A stretch of 64,000 nucleotides of DNA from Rhodocollybia butyracea (lineage: Eukaryota > Basidiomycota > Agaricomycetes > Agaricales > Omphalotaceae), in assembly GCA_015501585.1 (NCBI GenBank), contig JADNRY010000136.1, positions 1 through 64,000 on the forward strand. The letters are read 5' to 3'. Shown here one piece after another: positions 54,207-64,000 of the stretch (positions within the stretch are counted from its first letter, which is position 1; each line of letters starts with the position of its first letter). The position numbers and the translations under genes are program-made. The notes under the pieces were generated by a model. It was not told the DNA's origin, made no database searches, and saw only the letters and a program-made list of their open reading frames with translations.

Positions 54207-57200
54207 ATGGGTGACTGCGCTAGCTCACCCCTATCCTCTCTTGCTAGCTCACCGATTCGACCTGTAGCCAGGTGGAATCAAGTTCTATTACCATCCAGCT
54301 CTCCTCCACCTGTCTCGCCAGTTACGCCCCAACTCCGAAAATCAATTCTCGCTCATGTGCCACAAAATGTTTTTCAGACGCCTCGACGAAACCGGCACCG
54401 TTCCAATTTGGATTATACAGCTTCTACGCCTCATGCACGTACAGTGCTCAACGGTCCTCCGCCTCCCCTTTCACCTCTTCAACTAACCCCTGGGTTTGTG
54501 CTTGAAGCTCCTATTCGAGGAAATGCAGACCAACGGGCAAAACAGCGAATTCAAGAGGGTCAGAAACAGAGAGCAAAAACAATTGCTGCAAATCTTGTGG
54601 CTAAAGAACAGGAGCGTCTCGCACAAGCAGAACAGCAACACCAGATGAATGAAGAGACCTTTAAGCAGTGTCTTGACCTCCTCCGCAGGCGAAAAACTAC
54701 GTTTGGAGAGTTCCTTATGTATGTTTTCGATCCTAGCTCCCCACAGGGAAACCGTTCGCTGGCATGAGTTTGCCATCATCCCTGGAAGAGTTACCCAACT
54801 TCTCAATTGGTGGAATGGTGCGAAAAGTGCGAAAAGTGTGCAGAACGAGTTGAGCGAGTGGACTACTGAGCAAGTGTGCTTGCGTCTTGCCAAACAGGCA
54901 AGGCATGTCACGCGTGAGGGAAGGCTGAAGACTGTAGGCCGGGAAATTGACGAGAATCTCATTTCGTCTTTCAGCTTCCAAAATCTATACAAGTACTTCT
55001 GCAATGAAGGTGGTGATCTTATTGTTCGTGTTTTTGAGGCTATCACTGTGACCAAGAATACGCATTGTCACTCTCAATCTCGTCAAAAGAGAAATGAAAT
55101 GGTCTGTTCATTCCACTACTATTCATTTATGTACATTCTGAATATGCGCAGGTGGTCACTTCGACCATATTACAGTGCCTCCATGAGCATAATAATGGCA
55201 ATAACCTGTCCCAGCGTATGATGGGACTTTATCTATATGCTTCGGGGGCTCAGAAAACAGTTAATTGCAGTACTCTCGCGGCTGGGCATCACAGAAAGCT
55301 ATACCAGCATTATCCAGAACGAATCCGAACCTTCCCCTCCAGCTGATATGTCTACTGATGTTGACCCATCCGCAACCTTACCTTCGGCTAGCTCTCCACT
55401 CAGACCAGATCCACCTCATGCTTCATTGTTGACTACTTCCAATATACCCACTTCCCCACCTCCTACCAAAAAACCTCCAAGAAAGCGGATCGGAACATTG
55501 CAGAAATTGTCTGCTTCTGTTCGTAAAAAGGCTCGAACCATTGCCTCCATTGGTCTATTCTGTGAAGTGTATGATAACATTGATTTCATGAGCCGAACGG
55601 GTGAACAAGCCATTGGCCATCACGGTACGAGTTCAATTCATCGAGCACGGATATGAATATTAACAAGTCTTTAGACTCTCAAGAAAATGGAACACTTGTC
55701 ACGATTTACACAGTTTGGGCAACTCAAATTGAAGCACTGCAGACCTCTGCTCTCCGTGATGCTCTGGATGTGGCTCCACCTCTTGCAATAGAGGATATTC
55801 TCCATAGTCACAGGGAAACTGTTTTGTTTCGTGACTGTCTTATTCATGGGATCATTCGTATTATTGTAAAGATGAGCCAACAGGATCGACTCAAAGCCTT
55901 TAGCCAAGAAGTTGAAAAGCACCAGCCCCGGTCTGAACATTGTATTACTCCTCATAAAACTGAGGTCTATCCCTTTGCTGGATATGATATTGACGAAGCT
56001 TCAATTGTTGGCAATGTCAGTGTCGATGAAGCCTTCGTTGAAGATTCTCAGCTTCCATTACGTCCCTTTTTCTGGAAAATAATTCGTCTCATTGCTGGTG
56101 ATCAGCTTTCCATCGCATGCCTTCGTTCTATTCAGACTATTCGAGCTGGCCACGAAAATGGATATGAAGGATTTGGATGGGGCGTTTGGATGCTTGGCCT
56201 TTTCCACACCAAAATGGCTGACATTCAGGGTATTTTTACAACTCACTTCGGAAAACCTACATCAAATCTTCCCAATCCCGGCTCTCTGCATTTCCACAAT
56301 ACATATCTTGGTCGACTCCCGATTGTTCTCACATCGCTCCCTCCATTTAGTACCTGCCGCAACCTTGTGTTTGTATCACTGTATGCACGGGTGCTTCACT
56401 GTCTTTTACTTGTCTCGGGGAAGTCATCTCTTGAAGAGTACGCTGAATCGATTGACAGCTGGGATCAGCTCTATCATGACGCCGAGAAAATTTTTGATGA
56501 ATATGCCAATGCAGACACTGTTCGGAAGCTGCGAGATGAGCGAGAGCTGGCGGATGAAGGTGAAAGTGCTGGAGACATGGTCTTTGAGAACGGAGTTCTC
56601 TTTCTTCGAGATGCGCTTATTTCTCGTGAAATGGCTGATGCTGTACGAGCCGGTGACTCTGGCCGAGTGCTCCTGGTCCTCAAAGTATGGGCTTTGAGCT
56701 TTCATGGAAATGGTCGCAGCAAATACGCGTACGAAATGCTGCACCTGATCCATAACATCGAGAAAGTGTGGCCGAAGCCTGTTGTGTATGTCTTTTTGTC
56801 TTAGCTGTTGATTTTCTGATATATAGGTTTACTCTAGAGATGCGGTTCTCAACAATTGGATGGTTAGTACCAATGGCCGGACATTCCTCGAGGTAGATCT
56901 ACTTCAAGAACATATAAACTATTGGGTAAAGGTAATATGGGTCCATCGGTCAAGGTGTACTAATCAATTCAACATTATCTCGTAGGTATTTTACAAGGCA
57001 CATGGCAGTAATATGTCGTGGAAGTGGCTTGGAATGATTACTCCATGCATAAATGTCCTTCGACAACTTGCGAAGACTATAAACGAGATCCTGGGCTATG
57101 ACCAAGGGCTACGACATGCGGCCGTCGATACCAGCAAAGATATTGCCAGTCTTATGGTATGCTTAAATGATCGCAATGTTTACCAACTGACTCAAGGACG

Positions 57201-57768
57201 CAAACTTGATGAAGACCAGTCTGTGGCAGATGTAATTGCCATCGGACTTGAAGCATTAACATCAGGCAACCATAATCCCTTACATGAATATAATGAAGCT
57301 TTTCTTCAATATCAAAGGCGGCGCCGCATGTGTCCCGTTGACCTTGACGATATATCGGCCCCTTCTACCCCTCCCTTGACACCTTCACCTCCATCGAGTC
57401 CTATTCCATCACCAGAATCATCTCTCGAGCCCGATTTGGTCAACAATCCCCATGTTTCCAGTCACAGCCCAACTTGTTCAGATGGAACAACTTTGGATGT
57501 ATTTGCAGAGGACCATGGAGTGCTGGATGAACTGGAAGGAGACTGTGTTGGAGAGCTTGCAAAGATCTTGGATGACTTGGAACATGGAGTAGTTGAATCA
57601 ACATTGGGTTTGGCGGGTGAAGAGGATGTAATGTTGGACTTTGAAGACAAATTTGACAACGAACATGCAGGCAATGGGGGCGATGACTTCGATGAAGAGT
57701 CCGATCCCGAACCCGATCCAGAAGTGGAAGAAATTGGAGATTCAGATATGGGATTCCTCAATTTGTAG
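54207..57768 (+). CDS. DUF6589-type protein (candidate transposase or partner), frameshifted
   Basis: Recognised by the run GDQLSIACLRSIQTIRAG, WGVWMLGLFHTKMADIQGIF, PGSLHFHNTYLGR (about 56090-56310) and DLLQEHINYWVKVFYKAHGS (intron 56932-56985 inside), then LRHAAVDTSKDIASLMVCL. These are hallmarks of DUF6589, an expanded agaric family of unknown activity. The N-terminus is Pro/Ser-rich, then a coiled coil (AKTIAANLVAKEQERLAQAE) and TFGEFLMYVFDP. The C-terminus is Pro/Ser-rich and acidic. Introns: 55102-55151, about 55625-55667, 56784-56826 and 56932-56985. One-base shifts occur near 54750 (before RWHEFAIIPG) and 55261-55266 (before AVLSRLGITES). The neighbour RecQ gene and flanking inverted repeats suggest a mobilisation role, which is inference. 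Confidence 0.75.
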
Positions 57769-57971
57769 GGAGAATGAGACGAAATTCTTTAATTTTCCTT
57801 TATTTGGCTTACAGTGGTGGTTAAAAGTGGTTTATTGAATCGTTGAAATGAATTTATAACAGGCCTACTATATCGTTTGAGGGGACTGGCTATCATTAAA
57901 ACGTAGGAAGGAAAACTGTAAATCTGAAAATCGAAACTTCACTAAGTCAAAGTCACAAAATTGTGACTCGG

Positions 57972-58215
57972 CTTGTGATGCGGAAAGCGTCCCAGTCCTT
58001 CTGTAGTCACCTCAGCTCACCTGTTTACCCTGAGCGCAATTCAAATTTATTTGAATTGGGTGGCGACAGAACGGACTGGCAACGCGAGTCTACATGGTAC
58101 TCAATCCTTCTCGCGACGTACAGTTTCTCATTCATCAACGCCTTTTGATCGAGGTTCGTGCTGTCTTTGCTGAAGCATGATTGTACTTGACATTCTTTAG
58201 CTTTGTCTCCTACAG
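57972..58215 (+). other. Right remainder of the Helitron intron
   Basis: No frame of note. It ends in CTTTGTCTCCTACAG, a strong splice acceptor. It contains the palindrome ATTCAAATTTATTTGAAT (58039-58056). Confidence 0.5.
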
Positions 58216-61200
58216 GTGTCTCTCGTTCTCAAGCAGCAGATCATACAGCGGCAGCGTCTGAAGCGGCACCTTTTAGTTCACCATCGTCGTCTAATCTCAC
58301 TACTTCTGTTGTTGAATTTCCTTCTTCGAGATCGTTAATTCAATCCAGTTTTTTTGACAACTTCGCCCATGGTCTTCGGTGTTCACTCTTTACAACAGAG
58401 TTAAGCAGATTGAGACATTATGCTACACTTCATGGTTTTAGTTCAACATTTCTCACAACTGTTCCTCAATATCGTTCTGCTTTAATTCGACACATTATTT
58501 CCGGCGATTGTCATCTCTCCCTCAACCGACCAAATGCTGATGCGTGTCAAGCATTTAGCAAGGATTTTCATAGCCAAGAAGATGTATCTTGTTTTTCCAT
58601 TGATTTGTTAACATCGGCTAACGCAAAAGTGTTTAATATAGATAAGTTGCGTTATGTGTTGGAAGGGTTGAGGATACAACAGGATATTTCTCGCAAGAAC
58701 CCTCGTCGTCAAATGATGAATGCGTTGAAGCGTTTCGTATTTATACCGGCACCCGTGAGCATTGATGCTTTGTTTAAAAAATATGCAACTTTGTCAAAAC
58801 TTACTCTGGTGCAATATTGCGCTCTACACAGTGTGCAGGTCTCCGGATGTACCGCCACTACACATACGTTAAGAGAAGCTTTAACCAACCATATCGCGCG
58901 AGGCGATTGTTACGCAAATACTGCACAGCTTTCGTCTACCGACAGTCATTCTAACGATGTTGTTGGGTGCCAATACATCACCGATTATTTCCATTGTGAT
59001 GATTATCTCGATATTTCTTGCCCCCGGGATCGCTATATTCAGCAATTGTTGTTAGAGATTCATACCAAAGTTGCACGCAAGCCCTTGCAAGGTATTTTGG
59101 ATTCTCTGGGTGTCAGTTATCCACTTCATGCCACTTTGGATCATCTACGTGATGTAATGTACCTGTACATTAAGAGTTTGGGATTCAAAAATGATGATGA
59201 ATATCTCGCAGAAAAACTTAATGTTATTCGTAGCTCTTGGCCTTCACTTCCGACGACGGAGAGCAAAGAGGCTGCAATTGCCAATTTTCGATCTCTTACC
59301 TCCAGTGATACGCTGTCACAATTTACCTGCGCTTCATGCTCTGGTCGCTATGCTAAGAAGGATTGTTGTTCTGAGTTTGTTTCCGAAATGAATTTGGTTC
59401 CACTTACTCGACCAGATCAACGTCGCACGTCCCCTATGTCTTCCTGTGTTGTAGACAGTGACTGGCTCAATTTCGCATCATTTGCTACTGCTCGTTTCAC
59501 ACCGTTATTTGATCACCCGGATGTTCTCCTTGACCCACAAGGTCTTGTAGTTGAAGATGGAAAACCTCGTCTTAAGTTCTGCAACGAATGTTACGGCTGT
59601 CTTTGTGGGGGTAAAGTCCCCCCTTTATCCCTCGCTAATCATTTGTTAGTTGGAGATGTCCCAGATGTTCTAAAGAATTTATCAGTCATCGAGGAGGCCA
59701 TGATATCTTTATGTCGCGCTAAGAGCTGGATTATCAGGTTGAAAGAAGGACCGAGTATGTTGCCTAACACTCAACGGGGCTTGAAAGGTCATATCATAGT
59801 TTTTCCTCAAAGACCTTCGGCAGCTGCTAAAATTTTGCCACCTTCACTGGAGGATTTGCGATCTCCTATATGCGTTATATTTGTCGGCTCTGCTCCTCCT
59901 ACGCAGGAATGGTTAAATAAATATGCTAAGCCATTATCTATTCGTCCTGCACGGGTGAAGGCAGCTTTGGAATGGTTGATTGTCCACAACCCACTATACA
60001 AAGACGTCGTGATTAATTCGGATCTGTTGAGCTCGTTACCTGCTCAGTTCACGCTGCCGGTTCACGTTGAACACATTCCAATTGCTCAAATAGACGAATC
60101 TTTGACTACAGGATACGATCCTTCTTCTTCTCAGGCGGCAGATACTGATATTCAACCTTCACAGCCAGACGTCGTGTTCGAAAGTGTAACTATCGCTGAC
60201 GTAGACCCCAACGCATCTGCAAATGATTTACGAATAGCTGCTATGCGGCACTTCGAAAAAAATAAGGGATATTTAGCCCTATATCACGATCCAGAACCTG
60301 TCAATGAATTTGCTCATCCTCAGCTTTTTCCAAAGATTTATCCTACTCTATTTCCTTATGGTATTGGGGGGTTTGAGTGTTCCAAACAAAGTACCCGTCT
60401 GTCAATGGAACGGCAAGTGCAACATATGCTGAATTTACATGATAGGCGGTTCCAAGAACATAATTCCTTTTGTTTTACTGCCTTTAATATGCTTCAACGC
60501 CGTACTCTTTTGTTACATACTGCCCTCAAAACTAAAAGAGCTAGTTTTCGTTCCTTCGCCTCAAAATTTTCTGATATTTCGTCAGATTCAATTCGTAGTG
60601 TATCAGAACGACTCGCTCGAGGCGATAGTGAAACATACCACAACGATGAGGAGCGCACAGTGCTGTCATTGATGCGGGAAGTCAATGTGATTACATCGCA
60701 TGTGCCTGGTTCTGCAGCAGCCTTGGTGAATATGCGAAATGAGATTCGAGGGTTGATGATAGAAAAAGGCCTTCCTAGTTTTTATCTCACCATAAATCCT
60801 GCCGACGTCTATAATCCAATAGTAAAATTTCTAGCTGGCAGCGAAATTGATTTAAATCATATTTTACCTGATGAAGTTCCTCAATATTGGGAGCAATCAA
60901 TACTTATTGCGAAAAATCCAGTGATCGCTGCTCGGTTTTTCAACATCTATGTAAAAGCCTTTCTTTCAGCTGTGTTGGGATACGATCCTAAAAAAATTAA
61001 TCTTAAGGGAGGCGCACTGGGGCTGGTAAGCGCATACTACGGTTGTGTAGAGGCTCAGGGCAGGGGTTCACTACACTGTCATATGTTCATCTGGCTAGAG
61101 GGTGGTTTGAATCCGAATGAAATCAAAGCTAGAGTGTTACAAGCCGGAGAAGAGGACTTTCGTGAAAAAATGGTGCGTTTTCTTGATGAAACAATCTCTA

Positions 61201-61499
61201 ACTGCGTTCCTGACGAACCTAATTCTTGCCTTCCCCCACTGTCAAGTAAATTCCACCCAAGTTCCGTTCGTGGAGTCTTAAAGGGTGATTTCGACGGTGA
61301 TTCTGCGATGTTCATGAAAGTCAGAATGCAAGACATGCATAATCTCGTCAAAAGTTGTCAAGTTCATGAACATACTGCAACTTGTTATAAATACTGCAAA
61401 GATGGCGTCAAGGAATGTAGATTCGTTCTCAATGCCGATAATTTTGAGCCAGTGACGATGTTTGATCCATCAACTGGGGAAATTACTTTTGTTGCTTGA
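58216..61499 (+). CDS. Helitron Rep protein, N-terminal and HUH region
   Basis: It reads from the acceptor at 58215 (VSRSQAADHTAAASEAAP). A Ser-rich leader is followed by two SAP-like helical repeats (LRHYATLHGFSSTFLTTVPQ) and a Cys-rich module, FTCASCSGRYAKKDC then FCNECYGCLCGGKVPPLSLA, resembling DUF6570 upstream of fungal Helitron cores. The Helitron-like N domain follows (HDRRFQEHNSFCFTAFNMLQ, GLPSFYLTINPADVYNPIV). The HUH nickase motif is GRGSLHCHMFIW (about 61063). Rep nicks one strand and holds it through tyrosine. The frame hits TGA at 61497-61499 while the homologous continuation LNGMVNNFNNCILEA starts at 61496 one frame away, so there is a one-base frameshift. Confidence 0.88.
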
Positions 61500-62348
61500 A
61501 TGGTATGGTAAACAACTTTAATAATTGTATATTGGAAGCAATTCGCTGTAACATGGACATCAAGTTTATAGGTTCGGGGGCATCAGCTAAGGCAGTTTTG
61601 TATTATATTACGAACTACATAACCAAAACGCAGTTGAAAGCTCATGTAGCTTATGCTGCGCTCGCTCGTGCTGTCGACAAGCTTGGTGAAGTAAACACGG
61701 AAGAAGACGAAAAAAACTGTCAAAGCTAAAAAACTTCTCCAAAAATGCGCTTATTCACTTATTAGTGAGCAAGAACTGTCGGCTCAGCAGGTGTGTACCT
61801 ACCTGCTTGGTTTAGAAGATCATTTTACGTCGCATGAATACAACAAACTGTACTGGTCATCATTTGAATCGCACATCAACTCAAAAATGCCTTCACCTGA
61901 ATGTTATTCTAAACCTAAGAAGGTGGATGATGCTCTCAACTCAATAAACGGGGATGTAAGTAACGACGAAGACCAAGAAATGAGTGACGCTACAGAGGAT
62001 CGAGATTCCAGTGATGATTTAAACGAGTCAATCAACATTGATGAAAGCGAAGTACGCATAACAGTGGAACCTTGTGGAAAAATTGCGGCTCATGCTAATC
62101 AAGTAGAAGACTATGTCATGCGACATCGTAAGCTCGATGACCTTTTGTTATGGGACATGGTTGCTCGCTGTGAGAAGGCTACTCGGTCCAAAAAAAATAC
62201 GTCTGCTCAAGAAGCTACACATGACTTAGACGGTACTAATGTCATGGATGACTTAAATAGCGTGAATACGCTTGAAGCTAGTCCTGCGAAAAACAAAGTT
62301 GAAGACAGTGTACCTTCTATGTTGAACTCTACAAATATGAAAGACCTC
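61496..62348 (+). pseudogene. Helitron Rep, tyrosine region, two frameshifts
   Basis: IKFIGSGASAKAVLYYITNY + ITKTQLK carries the conserved catalytic tyrosines of Rep (Y-x-x-x-Y spacing before ITK). The frame is lost at a 7-A run (61710-61716). Dropping one A restores a frame encoding KTVKAKKLLQKCAYSLISEQ and the following VCTYLLGLEDHFTSHEYNKL. This stays open through an acidic linker until about 62340-62352, where another shift leads into LEFEDQHPESLSHSLTIR. Confidence 0.85.
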
Positions 62349-62352
62349 ATTT

Positions 62353-64000
62353 AGAATTCGAAGATCAACATCCCGAAAGCTTATCACATTCGTTAACAAT
62401 TCGCGCACCTGTTTCCCGTCGAATACCTGTACCCATCGGTGGTGCAATCCCTAGGCGAGACAGCCAACCAGACCGTGAAAGATATTGTCGTCTGATGTTA
62501 ATTTTCTTTAAGCCTTGGAGGGATGCTCATTCGTTACGAGGCGAATATCATTCTTGGTCTTCAGCTTTTGAACAGTTTCATAAGAATTGTCCTTTGGAGT
62601 ACCGCAAGATGATGGATAATATGCAGATATTGCATGAATGCAGAGACAGCCGCGATGATCACTTTGCTGCGCGGCTTAATGATAGAAGAGATAGAAGTAA
62701 GCAGTTTCCTGTATCGGCTGAGAAAGGTTTCAGCTTCGAAACTGACGCATTAGGTGATGACAACACAGATGAAGACGTCCTGAAGCACCTACTTTCCCTG
62801 AACGATACCAATTCCTCTACGTCTTCTACTGCGCAAGCCGAAGTTATCTCTTGCCTACAATTTGCTGAATCCAGTGGAATGTTTGAATCTAGTTCTGCAG
62901 CGGCAAAAGATACCGCAAAAGATGAAGAAGATATTGAATTTATTGATACTAGATATCCTGCCGAAGAAGCTGCGTGGCGGGAAAGTTATGACGAACGACG
63001 GAAATGTTGGAAAAAGCGTGCTGCAAAAAACCACTCGTCCTCTGTGGAAGGCAAAATATCTACTACATCGCATGATAGTGTGATTCAACATGCAGATCAG
63101 TTACAACCAACGTACGTGAGCCACTTCGAACCTGGAGACTCAACTGTTGGAGCTTCTATAGATCTTGAAAGCTTTATTAACAGATACACCCCTTCTTTCA
63201 ATCCTGAACAAGAAAGAGCATTTAGAATAATTGCTAACCACAGCATGAATGATAACGAACCGTTAAGGATGTACCTAGGCGGTGCCGGGGGAACAGGTAA
63301 ATCACACATAATTACCGCTTTAAAGTCATTTTTCGACAGTTGTGATCAATCACGAAGATTTCGCCTCACGTCATACACTGGTGTCGCTGCTAGTAACATC
63401 CACGGAATGACACTTCATTCAGCGCTCTGTTTAGGAAACTTGAATAACATGAAATTGAACAGCAAAAGTCACCAAGACTTAATATTAATGTGGGAAGGTG
63501 TTGACTACTTGTTTATTGACGAAGTATCGATGCTTGGTTGTTCATTCCTTTGCAATATTAGTAAAGCCCTCAGTAAAGCTAAACAAAACGACGCGCCTTT
63601 TGGAGGTATCAGTATCATTTTTGCCGGTGATTTTGCACAATTAGGTCCTGTGGGTGATACAAACCTTTACAGCCATATAAAGACATCCACATCGACTCAA
63701 AACACAATATTTGGCAAACTACTCTGGCTCTCAGTTATGACTGTTATTATGTTACAACAACCAATGCGTCAGCGAGGCATTGAAAACACACGATTCACTG
63801 AACTATTAGCACGATTGCGCATTGGTCAGTGTACAGACCAAGATTACGATTTATTAAGCCAACGCTCTCTGACGCGCAAGACTATCGATTGGTGTGATCC
63901 AGATTGGCGAGAAGCTCCCATAATTGTCGCAACTAATGTTATGAAAGATGCTTTAAACGAGCGAGCTGCTGAAGCTTTCGCTGCACGTACCGGCCGTGAA
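62353..64000 (+). CDS. Helitron PIF1-type helicase domain, runs off the window
   Basis: The linker part has FFKPWRDAHSLRG and an acidic stretch. The SF1B helicase begins FNPEQERAFRIIANHSM (about 63196), with Walker A GGAGGTGKSH (about 63279), SYTGVAASNIHGMTLHSA, Walker B YLFIDEVSML (about 63509), FAGDFAQLGPVGD and LQQPMRQRG. This 5'-3' helicase unwinds the donor strand displaced during rolling-circle transposition. No stop was seen from about 62353 to the end of the window; the C-terminal motifs and the Helitron 3' end lie beyond it. Confidence 0.9.

Larger units (their letters stand above)
51111..57971. mobile_element. 6.86-kb inverted-repeat cassette with RecQ-like and DUF6589 genes
   Basis: The 40-bp ends 51111-51150 and 57932-57971 are inverse copies with 38 of 40 positions matching. 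Each end contains its own palindrome, GTCACAAATTTGTGAC at 51116-51131 and GTCACAAAATTGTGAC at 57952-57967, followed by GTCAAAG/CTTTGAC and a CTAAG/CTTAG block. Between them lie two divergent spliced genes filling the element: RecQ-like on minus and DUF6589 on plus. No direct target duplication was found outside the ends (CACTAA versus CTTGTG). The whole lies between apparent Helitron exons. Confidence 0.7.
50141..64000 (+). mobile_element. Helitron (rolling-circle transposon), incomplete at the window edge
   Basis: It carries a Rep-helicase gene (exon at 50573-50963, then 58216 to the end). The left border is inferred from loss of similarity between duplicated host blocks at about 50135 and a TC dinucleotide at 50141. 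Helitrons begin with TC, but the preceding base is T, not the expected A, so the exact end is uncertain. The 3' end (hairpin and CTRR) lies outside the window. A separate cassette (51111-57971) is nested inside. Confidence 0.7.

Overview
The window looks like repeat-dense nuclear DNA of a mushroom-forming basidiomycete (Agaricomycetes). Evidence: genes with many 43-66 nt GT..AG introns, fungal Ty3/Gypsy, Ty1/Copia and Helitron elements, a DUF6589-type protein, a NACHT-ankyrin protein and single-pass surface proteins of a kind common in agarics. No rRNA, tRNA or CRISPR was recognised.

Layout. 1-4.2 kb: nested debris, with an outer inverted-repeat element, a 704-bp MITE with a 10-bp target duplication, a Gypsy-type LTR and tandem repeats. 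4.3-15.8 kb: 3' part of a Ty3/Gypsy element. Its pol is broken by two in-frame stops and has lost the integrase catalytic Glu. It is followed by two spliced gene regions on the opposite strand, a polypurine tract and an LTR. 15.8-23.6 kb: sparse DNA with a hAT-type MITE (exact 8-bp duplication), a solo copy of the same LTR, a second MITE remnant and unrecognised coding relics.

23.6-37.5 kb: gene island. It holds a surface glycoprotein (minus), a HXXXD-type acyltransferase (minus, catalytic His replaced and a frameshift), a NACHT-ankyrin STAND protein (plus) and a three-exon hypothetical gene (plus). 38.3-46.7 kb: a long foldback, then a hAT-type MITE split by a young, nearly intact Ty1/Copia element (517-bp LTRs, 4 differences seen, 5-bp duplication). 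47.1-50.1 kb: a second surface glycoprotein next to a relic of the acyltransferase gene, apparently a decayed duplicate of the 23.6-34.3 kb block.

50.1-64 kb: an autonomous Helitron (Rep HUH/Tyr and PIF1-type helicase, running off the window). One of its introns appears to hold a 6.86-kb cassette bounded by 40-bp inverted repeats. The cassette carries a RecQ-like helicase and a DUF6589 protein, divergently arranged with start codons 47 bp apart. This cassette is the best candidate for an undescribed mobile system here. Several genes carry single-base frameshifts, a few of them at homopolymers, so some breaks may be assembly errors. Exon borders were read by eye from splice signals and reading frame.
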